From the NCBI GenBank assembly GCA_033064195.1, contig JARBJD010000132.1:1-64000 (forward strand): a stretch of DNA of 64,000 nucleotides. Reading direction: 5' to 3'. Each line of letters opens with the position of its first letter. The first letter of the stretch is position 1. A program made the translations under genes and the position numbers. This document shows positions 44,880 through 54,846 of the stretch, in pieces. This DNA is from Blattamonas nauphoetae. Lineage: Eukaryota; Preaxostyla; Oxymonadida. Below the pieces are notes generated by a model, which searched no databases, had not been told where the DNA came from, and was given only the letters and a program-made list of their open reading frames with translations.

Positions 44880-46146
44880 CTAGTTCTGAAATGAAGAAGA
44901 ATAGTTCAGAAATGAAAATGATTGTTCAGAAATGAAGAGGAATTGTTCTGAAATGAAAATGATTATTCAGAAATGAAGAGGAATAATTCAGAAATGAAAA
45001 TGATTGTTCAGAAATGAAGAGGAATTGTTCTGAAATGAAAATGATTATTCAGAAATGAAGAGGAATAATTCAGAAATGAAAATGATTATTCAGAAATGAA
45101 GAGGAATAATTCAGAAATGAAAATGATTGTTCAGAAATGAAGAAGAATTGTTCAGAAATGAAAAATGATTGTTCAGAAATGAAAATCAAATTCAACAGGC
45201 CTGAAAGACAAAAACAGTTCGAAAATTCATTCTTTTATAATGAAAGAATGGTTGCTCAAACGCTCAAAGTCAAAACAAATACGTTCTCGTGGTGTCAGAA
45301 ATAAGTCCCGTCTCACATCAAAACGGTGTGGTTTGCATCAGTATCTCAACAAAAGACACACACAGAAGGACAAACTGTATACTGAAGCGGTTTTTGTAGA
45401 AAAAACTTGAATGTTTGAAATAGTGTGATGCGAAACTCACTTTTAATCCTGAACCCGCACAAACTCCACTTTTTTTCTTTGTAATACAAGTGGTCCGACA
45501 AAAAAAGTGACAAAAAACCTGAAAACAGGTGTTGAGAATCCAAATCTTCTGAACCAGAGAACAGATCTTCCCCAACTTTTGCATGACTCACATCAGAACA
45601 ATCTGAAATCAAAAAAGTACTAAATGTGAATCACCTCACAAACTGTTCTCGGATGGATTGTGGTGAAGATTGGTCAACTCGCTGAAATACGATCGAATTT
45701 GTGCAGGTTTAGGGATCATGCGCTGGTTTTTCATGGCGCTTTAACTTGACAAATTCCCAACATTTAATCACAATTGATAAACCATGGCTTTTTTACCAGA
45801 AACTCAGCTGTCTGTATGGATGAACCTGATGAGTACTATTCTCTCATTCTTTTATCTTTGACATTCTCATTTGAGATTGTTCATCGTGATCTGTTCGTTG
45901 AATCTGTATTTAGTGGAATGGTGGAGCAACGTCAGTACATCCGATAACCTTTTCTCAGTGGAATCAATGAAATACCAGACTTGTTTTCATATCTGAATTA
46001 TTCGTGTTCATTTCTGAACAATCATTTTTCATTTCTGAACAATTCTTCTTCATTTCTGAACAATCATTTTCATTTCTGAACAATTCCTCTTCATTTCTGA
46101 ACAATCATTTTCATTTCTGAACTATTCTTCTTCATTTCAGAACAAG
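44880..46146. mobile_element. FB-like foldback element with tandem-repeat arms
   Basis: The left arm (44884-45188) is about 7.4 copies of a 41-bp unit, TTCAGAAATGAAAATGATTG followed by TTCAGAAATGAAGAGGAATT and G. The right arm (46007-46146) is about 3.4 copies of the same unit in inverted orientation. Both arms begin with TTCTGAAATGAAGAAGAATA reading inward and end inward with a GAAAAATGATTGTTCAGAAATGA-type variant, which shows they are the two ends of one structure. The 820-bp middle has no supported gene. Drosophila FB elements have the same design of tandem repeats as inverted termini. No target duplication was identified. Confidence 0.7.
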
Positions 46147-46438
46147 TCTACCTGTAGACAGTGAAATGAAAAGGAAAAAGGTGGCCTCTCGTCATATATA
46201 GTCGAGGATCTTGACTTTTGATCATCGGGCCCACTACAAACCCTGAGTTCAATTGATCCCATGATCAGGCATTTTGATCTGACACTATCAGAAGTGTGTG
46301 AATAAGCAGTATTTTGATGGTCGGATCAAATAGGGTCCGATCAGTCGGATCCTTATCAGAAGCCTGCAAATGACGCACAAGACTCCTGTCTCTGCTTTTA
46401 GCTGAAAAATCGACTCGTTTCGAAAAACAAACCTTTTT

Positions 46439-46800
46439 ATGACTTTGGCAGACTTTTGTGCGGTTTGGAACGCGGCTCAGAGCTGTAGTGAAGAAGATAC
46501 TGAGAATATGGAAGAGAGTCAAGGAGTATTTGTTGCAGATTTCAAAGAAAACATTAAGATACCTCGTGTCCAAGTTCAGACGCACAAAGATTTCTTTTCG
46601 AAGCAACAAGTCACAGTTTTGGGATCGAAACGCTCGAAGAAGTGCGACATCAAATCGATCTTGATCTGACCCAACACTTGATTTTCATCTCCGATTGTGG
46701 TCCTCATTTCGCTCCAAAACGCTTTTCTCCTATTTTTTTCGAAGAACTTCTGGAGGCTCACCCGCACCTTTCAACAGAAATGCTCTTTTACACGCTTCCC
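46439..46800 (+). mobile_element. Transposase-like fragment of unclear family
   Basis: Two frames carry DFKENIKIPRVQVQTHKDFF then, in the next frame, LDLTQHLIFISDCGPHFAPK with FFEELLEAHPHLS. A DFKEN strand and a following SDCGPHF strand have the look of the catalytic strands of an RNase H-fold transposase. I cannot name the family. The frameshift near 46660 and the loss of downstream sequence mark it as dead. It directly precedes the hAT-like relic and could be an unrelated element. Confidence 0.35.
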
Positions 46801-46864
46801 AATATGATCACATTCTTAGAATCTATCATATCACACTCAGCCAATCGAACGGTCTCTAGACCCC

Positions 46865-48776
46865 ACAATGGATTTTATTGGAATCACCTCATTTCTCTGC
46901 TTCTCTGGAACCAAACAAGCCGTATTTGGATCTGTGTCAATCAACATTCCTCGAGATAATTGGACAACAATTAAACTGGCAAAACCGAAAGCAAGAAAGC
47001 CACCCGAAGTGAAAAGATGGGTTCAACAATCGTCTTCGCTGGTGCAGAAAACTTCCCCAATCAAGATTCAACGAATTGGTCAAAGGCATTATGGGATCCT
47101 CACCACCCGCACGTCTTCAAGTCAGTACCTCAGCCTCACCAAAATGAACTTCGTCCCACAACACCATTCACTCCATTTAAGAAAATGGTCGACATCCTTA
47201 TGGACAATGCCAAAACCCCTCTGAGAATTCGACTAGATATTCATCGTGTCTTGTCTCGGGACCGAATTTCAGTGAGGATAAATGAATTGGGCAAGTTCAA
47301 CCTTCAACAATCACAAATTGCTCGGAGGAGCCAGATGGGTTCTTTCGTGGTTGATGGAGGCAAAACTGGTGATTTGCACATCTTTCTCGGCATTTTTGCA
47401 ACACCACACATTGGATTCGAGCCATTGCTCATCCATACATCCTTCCAGGAAAATGATCTCGATTCCCAGTTCTATTCAGCTTTTGCACAAGAATGCATTC
47501 AAGTTTGCAGAAACCATGGGATAAGACCCATCGCATTTGTGGCAGACAATGCAATTCCACTCCAGAATGGATTAAATGCAATCCAACAGCAACTCGGAGA
47601 TATGGACAGTTTTGTTCCCAACCAACAACCTCTTTCTCAAGTATCACCTTCTCCTTTTGTGGGGAGATGTCATAACCATCTGCTTGATTTGGTGTGGAAC
47701 GACACTAAAAAGGTGGCTCCCCACATTTCCATTCTACTGGACACTCTTCGACACGGTTCTGGTAATTTTCCTGCTTCACTTTCTCGCTCTTTCGGATCAA
47801 AGCCACCTACATTTTCTCCCACCCGATGGCTTGACGAGATTCATCGAGTCTCGTGGTTTGTTCGACACAATCCTCGCTTTGACACGTTACCTGAAGAGGA
47901 GGAACAATTTTATGGAGAACTCTGGGAACTTCTTACAATCCTCCGCCGCTCTTTCACCTCAAAAATTTGTTTGGACGAAGAGAATGCAACAGAACACAAG
48001 TCTTCCCTCTCATAATCCAAACAATCCCCACCATTTGCCAAAAATTCACCAATTCGCCAACACGTTGGACAGAGCAGGGATCCATCGCAATCGACTGTCT
48101 TTTTCTTCGTTTCTTCTGCAATTCTGCTTCTTCGCTCATGTTCCTTTCGAATGCACGTACAAAGCAAGGTCGCGACTCATATATCGAAAAAAAGTCAATT
48201 CTCCCTGATCATACGGACATCGTTCACGTTTTTGTTCCAATTGATTTTGAGGAGGAATAAAAGGCACCGACCAACCCAATCGAGTTGTCTGACGATTCAG
48301 AAGATCTGTCAGAAGTGGAAAGAAGAGTGAGACTCAGGAAGAGTGAGGAAAGAAGACAAAAGATCATCCAAGTTCAAAAACAGGCACTATTAGAAGACGA
48401 AAGACACCCAAAAGGAGGATTCCCGTCAGACAAAACACCAGTCATTACTCCACAGAAACGACAGTCTTCAACCAAATCTGATTCTGAAGAAACCCACAGT
48501 CAAGATTCAGAAGAGAGAAACGACTCCGAAGTCAGAATCCAACGTCATCCATTTTTTCCTCCACTCCACCCTATCTCAACTCTGGTAATGCCGCACTTTT
48601 CTACAAAGGGACAACTATCAATTTCCATGTTCACACGTCCGAAACCAAAAGAAATCTTTGCGGCGAAACCAATATCATTTCCAGCTGTGCTTCCCCCTAC
48701 ACACCTCAAAACAGATATTGTCTCCATTAGAACAATGCATTCAACACCAAACTGTCCTCAGAACCCACAAGCATAA
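46865..48776 (+). pseudogene. hAT/DUF659-type transposase, damaged
   Basis: The main frame (47017-48015) carries GSFVVDGGKTGDLHIFLGIF with Asp113, PIAFVADNAIPLQNGLNAI with Asp177, GRCHNHLLDLVWND (the CxxH block) and SPTRWLDEIHRVSWF (the TRW block), in the order of hAT transposases with a DUF659 core. Upstream text at 46868-47010 (SFLCFSGTKQAVFGSVSI) is in another frame. Near 47990-48010 the frame changes and continues to 48260 (DTEQG-like text to PIDFEEE), then a single TAA, after which the same frame reads KAPTNPIELSDDSEDLSEVE and runs on as a charged tail to 48776. So at least two frame changes and one nonsense codon interrupt it. Terminal repeats were not found. Confidence 0.6.
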
Positions 48777-49041
48777 AATCACATTACACACAAAGGCAGA
48801 ATGACGATTTACAACAAAATGAATGACCTCGCGCCCCACCATTTTCCGTCCTTTCGTCCCTACACTCATTTCACAGCGAGTTTATTGCCGGATTTAAAAA
48901 AGATGTCTTTTGTGTTTGAATCACATGAAATGAGACATATAATAGAGTGAGATTGCAAGGGAGGACGGTGTTGGTGGACTTCATGTTGTCCTATACAGGA
49001 TATGTGGTTGGGAGGATGGCACAGGGAGATTATGATGTGAG

Positions 49042-49687
49042 TATACCTGTGTGGCCAGCCAAATCGGCGTGGCCACTGGTCAGGAGGTTTACTCAAAATA
49101 TGGGTCAGGATCTCGTTTCTCGATCTGCCTAATGCACCTTCAAAAACGATTCAGGAGATGAAAAACAGGCGAGATAGATCGAATGGGATAAAAACAAGAT
49201 GATTTTGGTGAAACGCAAAGTTCAAGATTGGGTCTGACCACTGGCCACCAGCTGGCCAAATGGCCAAGAAGTCCCGATATCTCGAGAAGGTGAGGGTGAA
49301 AAGAAAAAGTTCAACGTGGTCATCGAACATCAGAATGCCACCCACAACGATTGTGACAATCAAAATGAAAAACTGTAATGCGAAAGAGAAAAAGGCGATG
49401 GACAGTGAAAAACGAGACAAAAATTGAGTGGCCGATCAAACCACTTTTTTCAGAGTTTGCACGAGTAAGCTCTAATTTGTTGAGAGATGACTAAAACAAC
49501 ATGAAAAATGTTGGATATGAAGATTCTGAGATGATATTTTTAAAAAACCGCCAGGGAAGAGAGAGAAAAAGAACAATGAATTCTTGATCAACCCGATACC
49601 CTCACCCATTTTTTCTTATCTTGTGGCCAGTGGGTGGCCAGGAAATATCGTGATTTCCTCTTGGTCAGGCCAGGCCACACAGGTATA
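49042..49687. mobile_element. 646-bp MITE with 8-bp target duplication
   Basis: The ends are inverted: TATACCTGTGTGGCC from 49042 and its reverse complement ending at 49687. GATGTGAG lies directly outside both (49034-49041 and 49688-49695), an 8-bp target duplication as made by hAT-type (and some other) transposases. Inside, GGCCACTGG-type motifs recur in both orientations, giving extra foldback potential. No coding capacity. The site it entered (GATTATGATGTGAGCGG) continues a short plus-strand open stretch from 48947, so it may have hit a small exon; that is uncertain. Confidence 0.8.
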
Positions 49688-50292
49688 GATGTGAGCGGAG
49701 TTAAAAGCTGGATGTTGCTGGAGAAGGGCCATCTGAGAATATAAAGTTTTACAAGATGTTTTGGAAGTTTGGAGGGCAAAAGGAGGGAGATGGAAGGCAT
49801 CTCGCTTTCAGTGTCGGTTGCAGATGGAGTTGAAATTGAATGGGGAAAGACTTGTGATGAACTCCGAGTTGTTTAAGTGATTACAACTGATAGTAGGGTT
49901 GTTCTTTTCAATGTTGGTGCGTGAAATGCTGGACAGGAGTTAGGATATAGATCAGAGTGATGTGAAGGATTGAGAAAGGAGGAGTGATGGGATGGGTGAA
50001 TCAATAATTGTGACTGACAATGTGAAAGCGACATAACTAGTCAGATCTCTGTCTATATTATTATTACCTTTCATGTCGAGCTTTTCTGTCTTTTCGTTCG
50101 TGATCGTACCCGTTCCTCTTGTTATGATTCACACTATCCCTGTTGAAGCACGTACAACTTCACACTCACACTTTAACCGCGTATACAACACTCCCTGTCA
50201 CTTATTCAAGTTTGGATGAATACTATATCATGTCTCATCCGAATTGATTCACGAAGTCTGTTTTCCTCGCCACAACAATGAATTCTGTTATA

Positions 50293-50886
50293 GTGGTGTC
50301 ACCAAACCGTCCGGTGTCACCAATCCGGCCTTTTTTCTGTGAGGGACTATTTTGGTCAAACTAAGAAAAATATAAAATTTGAGAATTATCCTCCCACCCG
50401 ATCCCGAGAAAACCTCAAAATACGTTTAACGTTCCGAATACACACATTTTTTTCAACTTTTTGCCCTCGTTTCTCCACAACCAGCCATCCGTTTTAAATC
50501 AAATAAAAGGCATTATCGTCGGATAGATCTCGACAAAAGATGAACAAAAAATAAAAGGATTTTTTTCCTAAGAAAATTTTGTTGAGAAAAATATGGGTTT
50601 TTTCCGATCTTCCCAAATACCCAGAATTTTTTCTCCACATTTTTTTCAAAATGTTCGTTTCACCGAAAAAACGTCTCTCTGAAAATTTTCGTCGAAATCG
50701 ATTCGTTGGTTGTCGAGATATTGCCAAAACGATTTTTTTCATCGGGCAAAAGGGGGTATTTTGAGGTTTTCTCGGGATCGCGTGGGAGTATAATTCTTCA
50801 ATTTCAGATTTTTCTTAGTTTGACCGATATTGATTTTTCCAGAAAAAAGGCCGGATTGGTGACATGGGACATATTGGTGACACAAC
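50293..50886. mobile_element. 594-bp foldback MITE, related copies elsewhere in the window
   Basis: Inverted ends of about 150 bp: GTGGTGTCACC inward from 50293 and GTTGTGTCACC inward from 50886, continuing through GTGTCACCAATCCGGCC, GGTCAAACTAAGAAAAAT and GATCCCGAGAAAACCTCAAA on both sides. TA flanks both ends (50291-50292, 50887-50888); TTA would also fit one base further out, so a Tc1/pogo or a Harbinger origin cannot be told apart. Fragments of the family lie near 37990-38165 and 42380-42740. No protein is encoded. Confidence 0.75.
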
Positions 50887-50888
50887 TA

Positions 50889-51965
50889 TTATATCACAAT
50901 TTGTTCGTTCAATTGGCAGACAGACATGATTCTGAGTGAAAGATTGCTTCCATTCCGTTATCATTGAAATGGACACCCCATTCTTCTCAGAAGCCCACTC
51001 ACCTTCATTCTCTCTGAAATCGTCGCCATTCACGAATATAATGTCACCTCTGCTCTGGACATAGATCAACTTCCCATCTGGGCCCTCTCATCAAAATACT
51101 TCAGATTTAGCTCCAGCGATGAGAGCAGATCACACAGACTCCCACTACCTCGGAGCCACTTCACCTTCGAACTGAATCGGATCATTATTATTCGCCAACA
51201 AATCACTTACTTATCTCAATCACATGAATTAATTCCATACCCTTCACAGACACAACAATTTGTGCTTCAGTTTCAATTGCCAACATCAGCAACGAAAACA
51301 AGAAGTCTCGTCATGTTTCAAACCACAATTTCTCTTTAATTCAATTTACGAATCAGATAGTTATACAGGACACTCTGAACAACTGCAACATTGACAAAAA
51401 CACACAAGTCGGAAGTTTTTGCATATTTTCAATGGAACAATAGGTTCTCCCAACATTTAGATATCAACATATCGCCAAACAGAAAAAAAGATAAATGAGG
51501 TCTCGTTCTCAGCGTTGTGGTAGATACTACCATCAAGATGGAACGAATCGTCTTCTTACAACCTACCAAATTAGTAGTATAGAAGGCGATTTGGGAACCC
51601 CCGCTCCTTAGACACCACTACTATAGCTTTTTCTCCATGCCGATTGACAATTCAGAAAATACTTGAAGTAAAAGTCATTTTCATTTCAGAAAGTTGTCAA
51701 TCTGAGAGAAATATTCTCTTCCAGAGTTCAGTTCCTTCAAACTTTCAAGTTGAAGCAAAATTTTGACAATTTTCAAAAAGCAAAAACCTTGATTTTGGCG
51801 GAAGCTGGTGTATTTTTTCAAGGTTCCGAAGGTTGCGACCCTTCTCATCGGTCCCTTTTAGACCGGCATCGGAACTCATTTTTCTCGATTTGAGTTCCGG
51901 AGACGTACGTTGGTCTTGCCAAGGGCCTAGACCATGCCAAAGGGCAGTGATATGTGAAATTAAAT
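50889..51965. other. No gene seen
   Basis: About 1.1 kb of AT-rich sequence without a supported gene. The 51800-51960 part (CCGGCATCGGAACTCA, GAGTTCCGGAGACGTACG) contains a short imperfect inverted pair and directly follows the tRNA-derived sequence when read on the minus strand, so it may be its SINE body. Confidence 0.4.
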
Positions 51966-52050
51966 GCTTCCGCCAGGAATTGAACCTAGGACCTTCAGCT
52001 TAGTAGTAGTAGTGCGTGCACTCACCATTACCACTAGACTATCCGGTCCT
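51966..52050 (-). ncRNA. tRNA-derived sequence (SINE head or tRNA relic)
   Basis: On the minus strand a good polymerase III A box (TAGTCTAGTGGT) is followed 40 nt later by a B box (GGTTCAATTCC) within a foldable T arm (CTAGG-TTCAATT-CCTGG). The acceptor ends do not pair, so this is not a working tRNA. A variable run of ACT triplets lies between the boxes. Downstream sequence to about 51800 could be the body of a SINE. No second copy of that body was noticed in the window. Confidence 0.5.
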
Positions 52051-52149
52051 GAAATTATCCCGGAAAATCAGAAACTTTATACCCGAAAAAAGACACTATA
52101 GCAGATTTAAAATTTGAAAACTTTGTCAATAAATTCAATATATAGCAAA

Positions 52150-52375
52150 ATCGCTCCCGTGAAAAGTCATGCTTTTTAACGAGGGTAACAAGTGGCCAAG
52201 AATTAAGATTTAGCAGATCGCTCCCGTGAAAAGGCATGCTTTTAATCGGGGGTAAAAAGTTAAAAAGGAAAATCTAACTAATTTTGAAAAAATCGCTGAC
52301 GAGAAAAAGTCGTGCTTTTAACGGGGTAAAAAGTCGTTCCCGTGATAAATCCATGCTTTTTAACGAGGGGAGATA
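52150..52375 (+). repeat. Four direct copies of a short hairpin-forming motif
   Basis: The unit TCGCTCCCGTGAAAAGTCAT followed by GCTTTTTAACGAGGG occurs at about 52152, 52213, 52292 and 52334, with small changes (for example CCCGTGATAAATCCATGC). Within each unit CCCGTnAAAA and the TTTTAACGRGGG end can pair, giving an imperfect stem around GTCAT. Spacing is 42-80 bp. No coding frame covers them. Confidence 0.6.
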
Positions 52376-52450
52376 GGTAGACGATAAAAGGAATATATAG
52401 CAGATCTGAACATTCGAGGTATAAGGCACAGGTCGAAACTAACATTTTCA

Positions 52451-52515
52451 GGAGCTAGTAGCTCAGTGGGTATGTTCCAGTGTCCACCCGTTTCTAGGGG
52501 TGGTTCGATTCAGGC
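52451..52515 (+). ncRNA. Second tRNA-derived sequence
   Basis: An A box (TAGCTCAGTGGG) is followed 34 nt later by a B box (GGTTCGATTCA). D-arm text looks genuine, but the anticodon and T stems do not pair well. An A-rich, low-complexity stretch follows, as in tRNA-derived SINE tails. Confidence 0.4.
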
Positions 52516-52534
52516 GAGGGGCAATCTTAATTTC

Positions 52535-52690
52535 AAAAAACAATGAAAAAGTTTCAAAATGCCAAAACAATTTCAAAAATTTAAAAAAATTCAAAAATTC
52601 AAAAAAAAATTTCAAAAAAAAAATACTTGGGAAAATTTCAAAAAATTCAAAAATTCAAAAATTCAAAATTTCCAAAAAAGTTGAAGTATG
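52535..52690 (+). repeat. AT-rich low-complexity stretch
   Basis: Irregular repetition of TTCAAAAA and AAAATTC for about 150 bp. No gene. Confidence 0.7.
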
Positions 52691-53926
52691 ATACCTCGAC
52701 GTAATTTCCCTTGATACTCAGGAAAAATGGTGCCCTCGTGGCAAATGCGTAGAACGAATTGAAGGTTGAATTGGAGACGGTGGATTTCTAGGAATCCGCC
52801 CCGGGGTTCATGTTGGCTTCAGATTCTCGATAGAGAGTTTGACCGTAAATCATGCTCACCCAAGACTTAACCCTTCAAGGAATTCGCCAGCAGTAGTCAT
52901 TGAGAAGGATCACGATAGAATGATCCCCAAAGGAGTATCGGGTTGTCCTACGGTACAATCAAACAAACTTGAAAAATTGAATGATGAATGATTGAAAGAT
53001 TGAAAAATGAATGATTGAAAAATTGAATGAATGAAAAAATGAAACAAAAGAAGCAAGATGAAAGCTGGCACAACAGGGAACAAAAAATAAAAAGTTCTCA
53101 ACACTTCACTTCACATTTCATTTTTATTTTTTTGATTTTTTAATTTGTATTAAATGACAACAGTGAATACTACATATGTCTCGCTACAGACTTCGAACCC
53201 TCCAAAGTGGAGCGAAAAACGTCGAACAGATGCCAAGCAAGCTTTGATTCAGTCAATGAAAGAAGAGAACTGTGAACTTGTTTCTGAGTATGTCAGACAT
53301 AATATCCCAGTCATCTATGTTCATGAAGGTGTAGAGTGGAGGATAAAACCAAAGTTGTGGAATCAAGGAAACAGACCACACATGTCACAACGTCGACACT
53401 ACACTCAATCGTTTGTTGAGAATGAACTGAGGAAGTACAACTGTGAGCTCGTTGGTGAGTACAAGCAGGTTCCTTTTCTTTCAGAGAAGAATTTGGGATG
53501 ATTTGGGTGTTCACACAATTAACGCTGATTTTTTTTTATTTGAATTTTTTATTTTGCATATGAAGAGTAGGTCCAGTTAGTGCAAGTGCGAGATCTCGAC
53601 GAAACGTTCCAAGATACTCAGGCAAAATGGTGCCCTCGTGACTGATGCGTAGAACGAATTGAAGGTTGGATTGGAGACGGATGATCGAAAGATTGTCCCC
53701 GGGGTTCATGTTGGCATCAGATTCTGGACAGAGAGTTTGACCGTAAATCATGCCCACCCAAGACATATCCCTTCAAGGAATTCGCTATTCTCTGTGAGAG
53801 CGTAGCAGTCATTGAGAAGGATTGAGATAGATCGTCCCCAAAGGGGTATCGGGGTGTCCATAGGAAACTCACACGAACATGAACAGGAACTACTCAACGG
53901 CTATTTTTGTCTTTTTTAATTTCAAT
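52690..53926. mobile_element. Virus-like element remnant, left part
   Basis: A region with a direct duplication of about 275 bp (52690-52960 and 53588-53868, roughly 85 percent alike by eye; shared landmarks GTAGAACGAATTGAAGGTT and GGTTCATGTTGGC). Between the copies lies a plus-strand open frame (listed separately). It is grouped with the virus-like frame at 63461-64000 because both flank the inserted foldback element and both have the compact AT-rich layout of virus-like elements. Family uncertain: Polinton/Maverick-like or another large DNA virus relative. Partly degraded. Confidence 0.35.
53154..53501 (+). CDS. Small protein of virus-like type, two similar modules
   Basis: A 115-codon frame. 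Two similar stretches, MKEENCELVSEYVRHNIPVI and ELRKYNCELVGEYKQ, suggest a repeated module of the kind NCELxSEY found, from memory, in proteins of large DNA viruses and their integrated relatives. The first module is followed by an aromatic/charged stretch (EGVEWRIKPKLWNQGNRPHM). An AT-rich run lies just upstream and may be its promoter. Function unknown. Confidence 0.4.
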   Translation: MTTVNTTYVSLQTSNPPKWSEKRRTDAKQALIQSMKEENCELVSEYVRHNIPVIYVHEGVEWRIKPKLWNQGNRPHMSQRRHYTQSFVENELRKYNCELVGEYKQVPFLSEKNLG

Positions 53927-54431
53927 TACCATGCGGATCTAACCCGACCACATGGATCTAACCCGACCACAAAAGACACTTTTTTCGACTCAAATCTCAA
54001 TCCATCCCAGATTTCTCCAAACCCACATTTGAGTGAGTCCAACCCATTTGGAGATTGGATTCCTCCCTCCCCCATGAATCATCGAGGGAGAAATCGAACT
54101 TCCAAAATAGGATTCCAGGGCTGGGGCGCCTATTTCGGAGTCAGGGTATCGACCCTTTTTTGGCTCCAAAATAGGAGGTCCTTAACATTTAAGCTTAGGG
54201 AATCCAAACTTCAGAACCACTTTTCTCCACGCCTGTTCAAGATTTTTCTTTTTCGTTTCATTTCTGGTGGTTTGGGATGGTTTTCTCTCGAAATGACAAT
54301 TTTTCGAAAAATGAAAAATTCTGGGGGGACCTGGGTGGAAATTTAGGGTCAAATACTGATTTCCCTGTATAACAAGCTTAGGATCTTGAAAACTTGTTTT
54401 GATCATATCTCCACAACCAGACATAGTTCGG

Positions 54432-54755
54432 GGTGGCTCAATTGTGAGGGGAAAAAGTCGGTGAGAGGGGAAAATCTCGATGGGAGGGGAAAAACTAAGT
54501 CAGAGGGGAAAAACTCGCTCAGAGGGGAAAAACTCAGTGGGAGGGGAAAAACTCAGTGGGAGGGGAAAAAAACCGGCCAGAGGGGAAGAATCTCGAGGAC
54601 AAGGAGATTGAAGCGAGTTGATATTTTGATCGTGATTAGATCAGGAGGTTAGAACGTTAGACTTTCAACACTCGGACCCGGGTTCGGGTTCCGCCATTGG
54701 CATCCTTTTTTTTCATTTCTGATCATTTTTGGTTATATCCCGCGAATTTCTTTCT
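54432..54755 (+). repeat. Left terminal inverted repeat of the Mutator-like element
   Basis: 324 bp. The outer half is a degenerate tandem of about nine units of the type GAGGGGAAAAACTCAGTGG. The inner half carries a tRNA-like stretch at 54636-54704 (TTAGATCAGGAGGTTAG as A-box-like part, loop CTTTCAA, GGGTTCGGGTTCC as B-box-like part). Matches the right repeat with few differences; the right copy has CTCACTGAG and CACAGAG variants in the tandem. Confidence 0.85.
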
Positions 54756-54846
54756 CTTTTCCATTTTTAGACATTTAAAGAGGTTTCTGTCATCATTTTG
54801 ACAGTCTTCGAAGATCGAACCATAATACTTCTAACGGTCGTTTGAA

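Noticed and set aside
44880-45190. Regularly spaced repeats that might be a CRISPR array
   Set aside because: Units are contiguous 41-bp tandem repeats without unique spacers, in a eukaryotic context, with an inverted partner array at 46007-46146.
49042-49132. Extension of the 48947-49132 open frame as a gene
   Set aside because: The frame enters a MITE whose target duplication is clear at 49034-49041, so its second half is transposon sequence.
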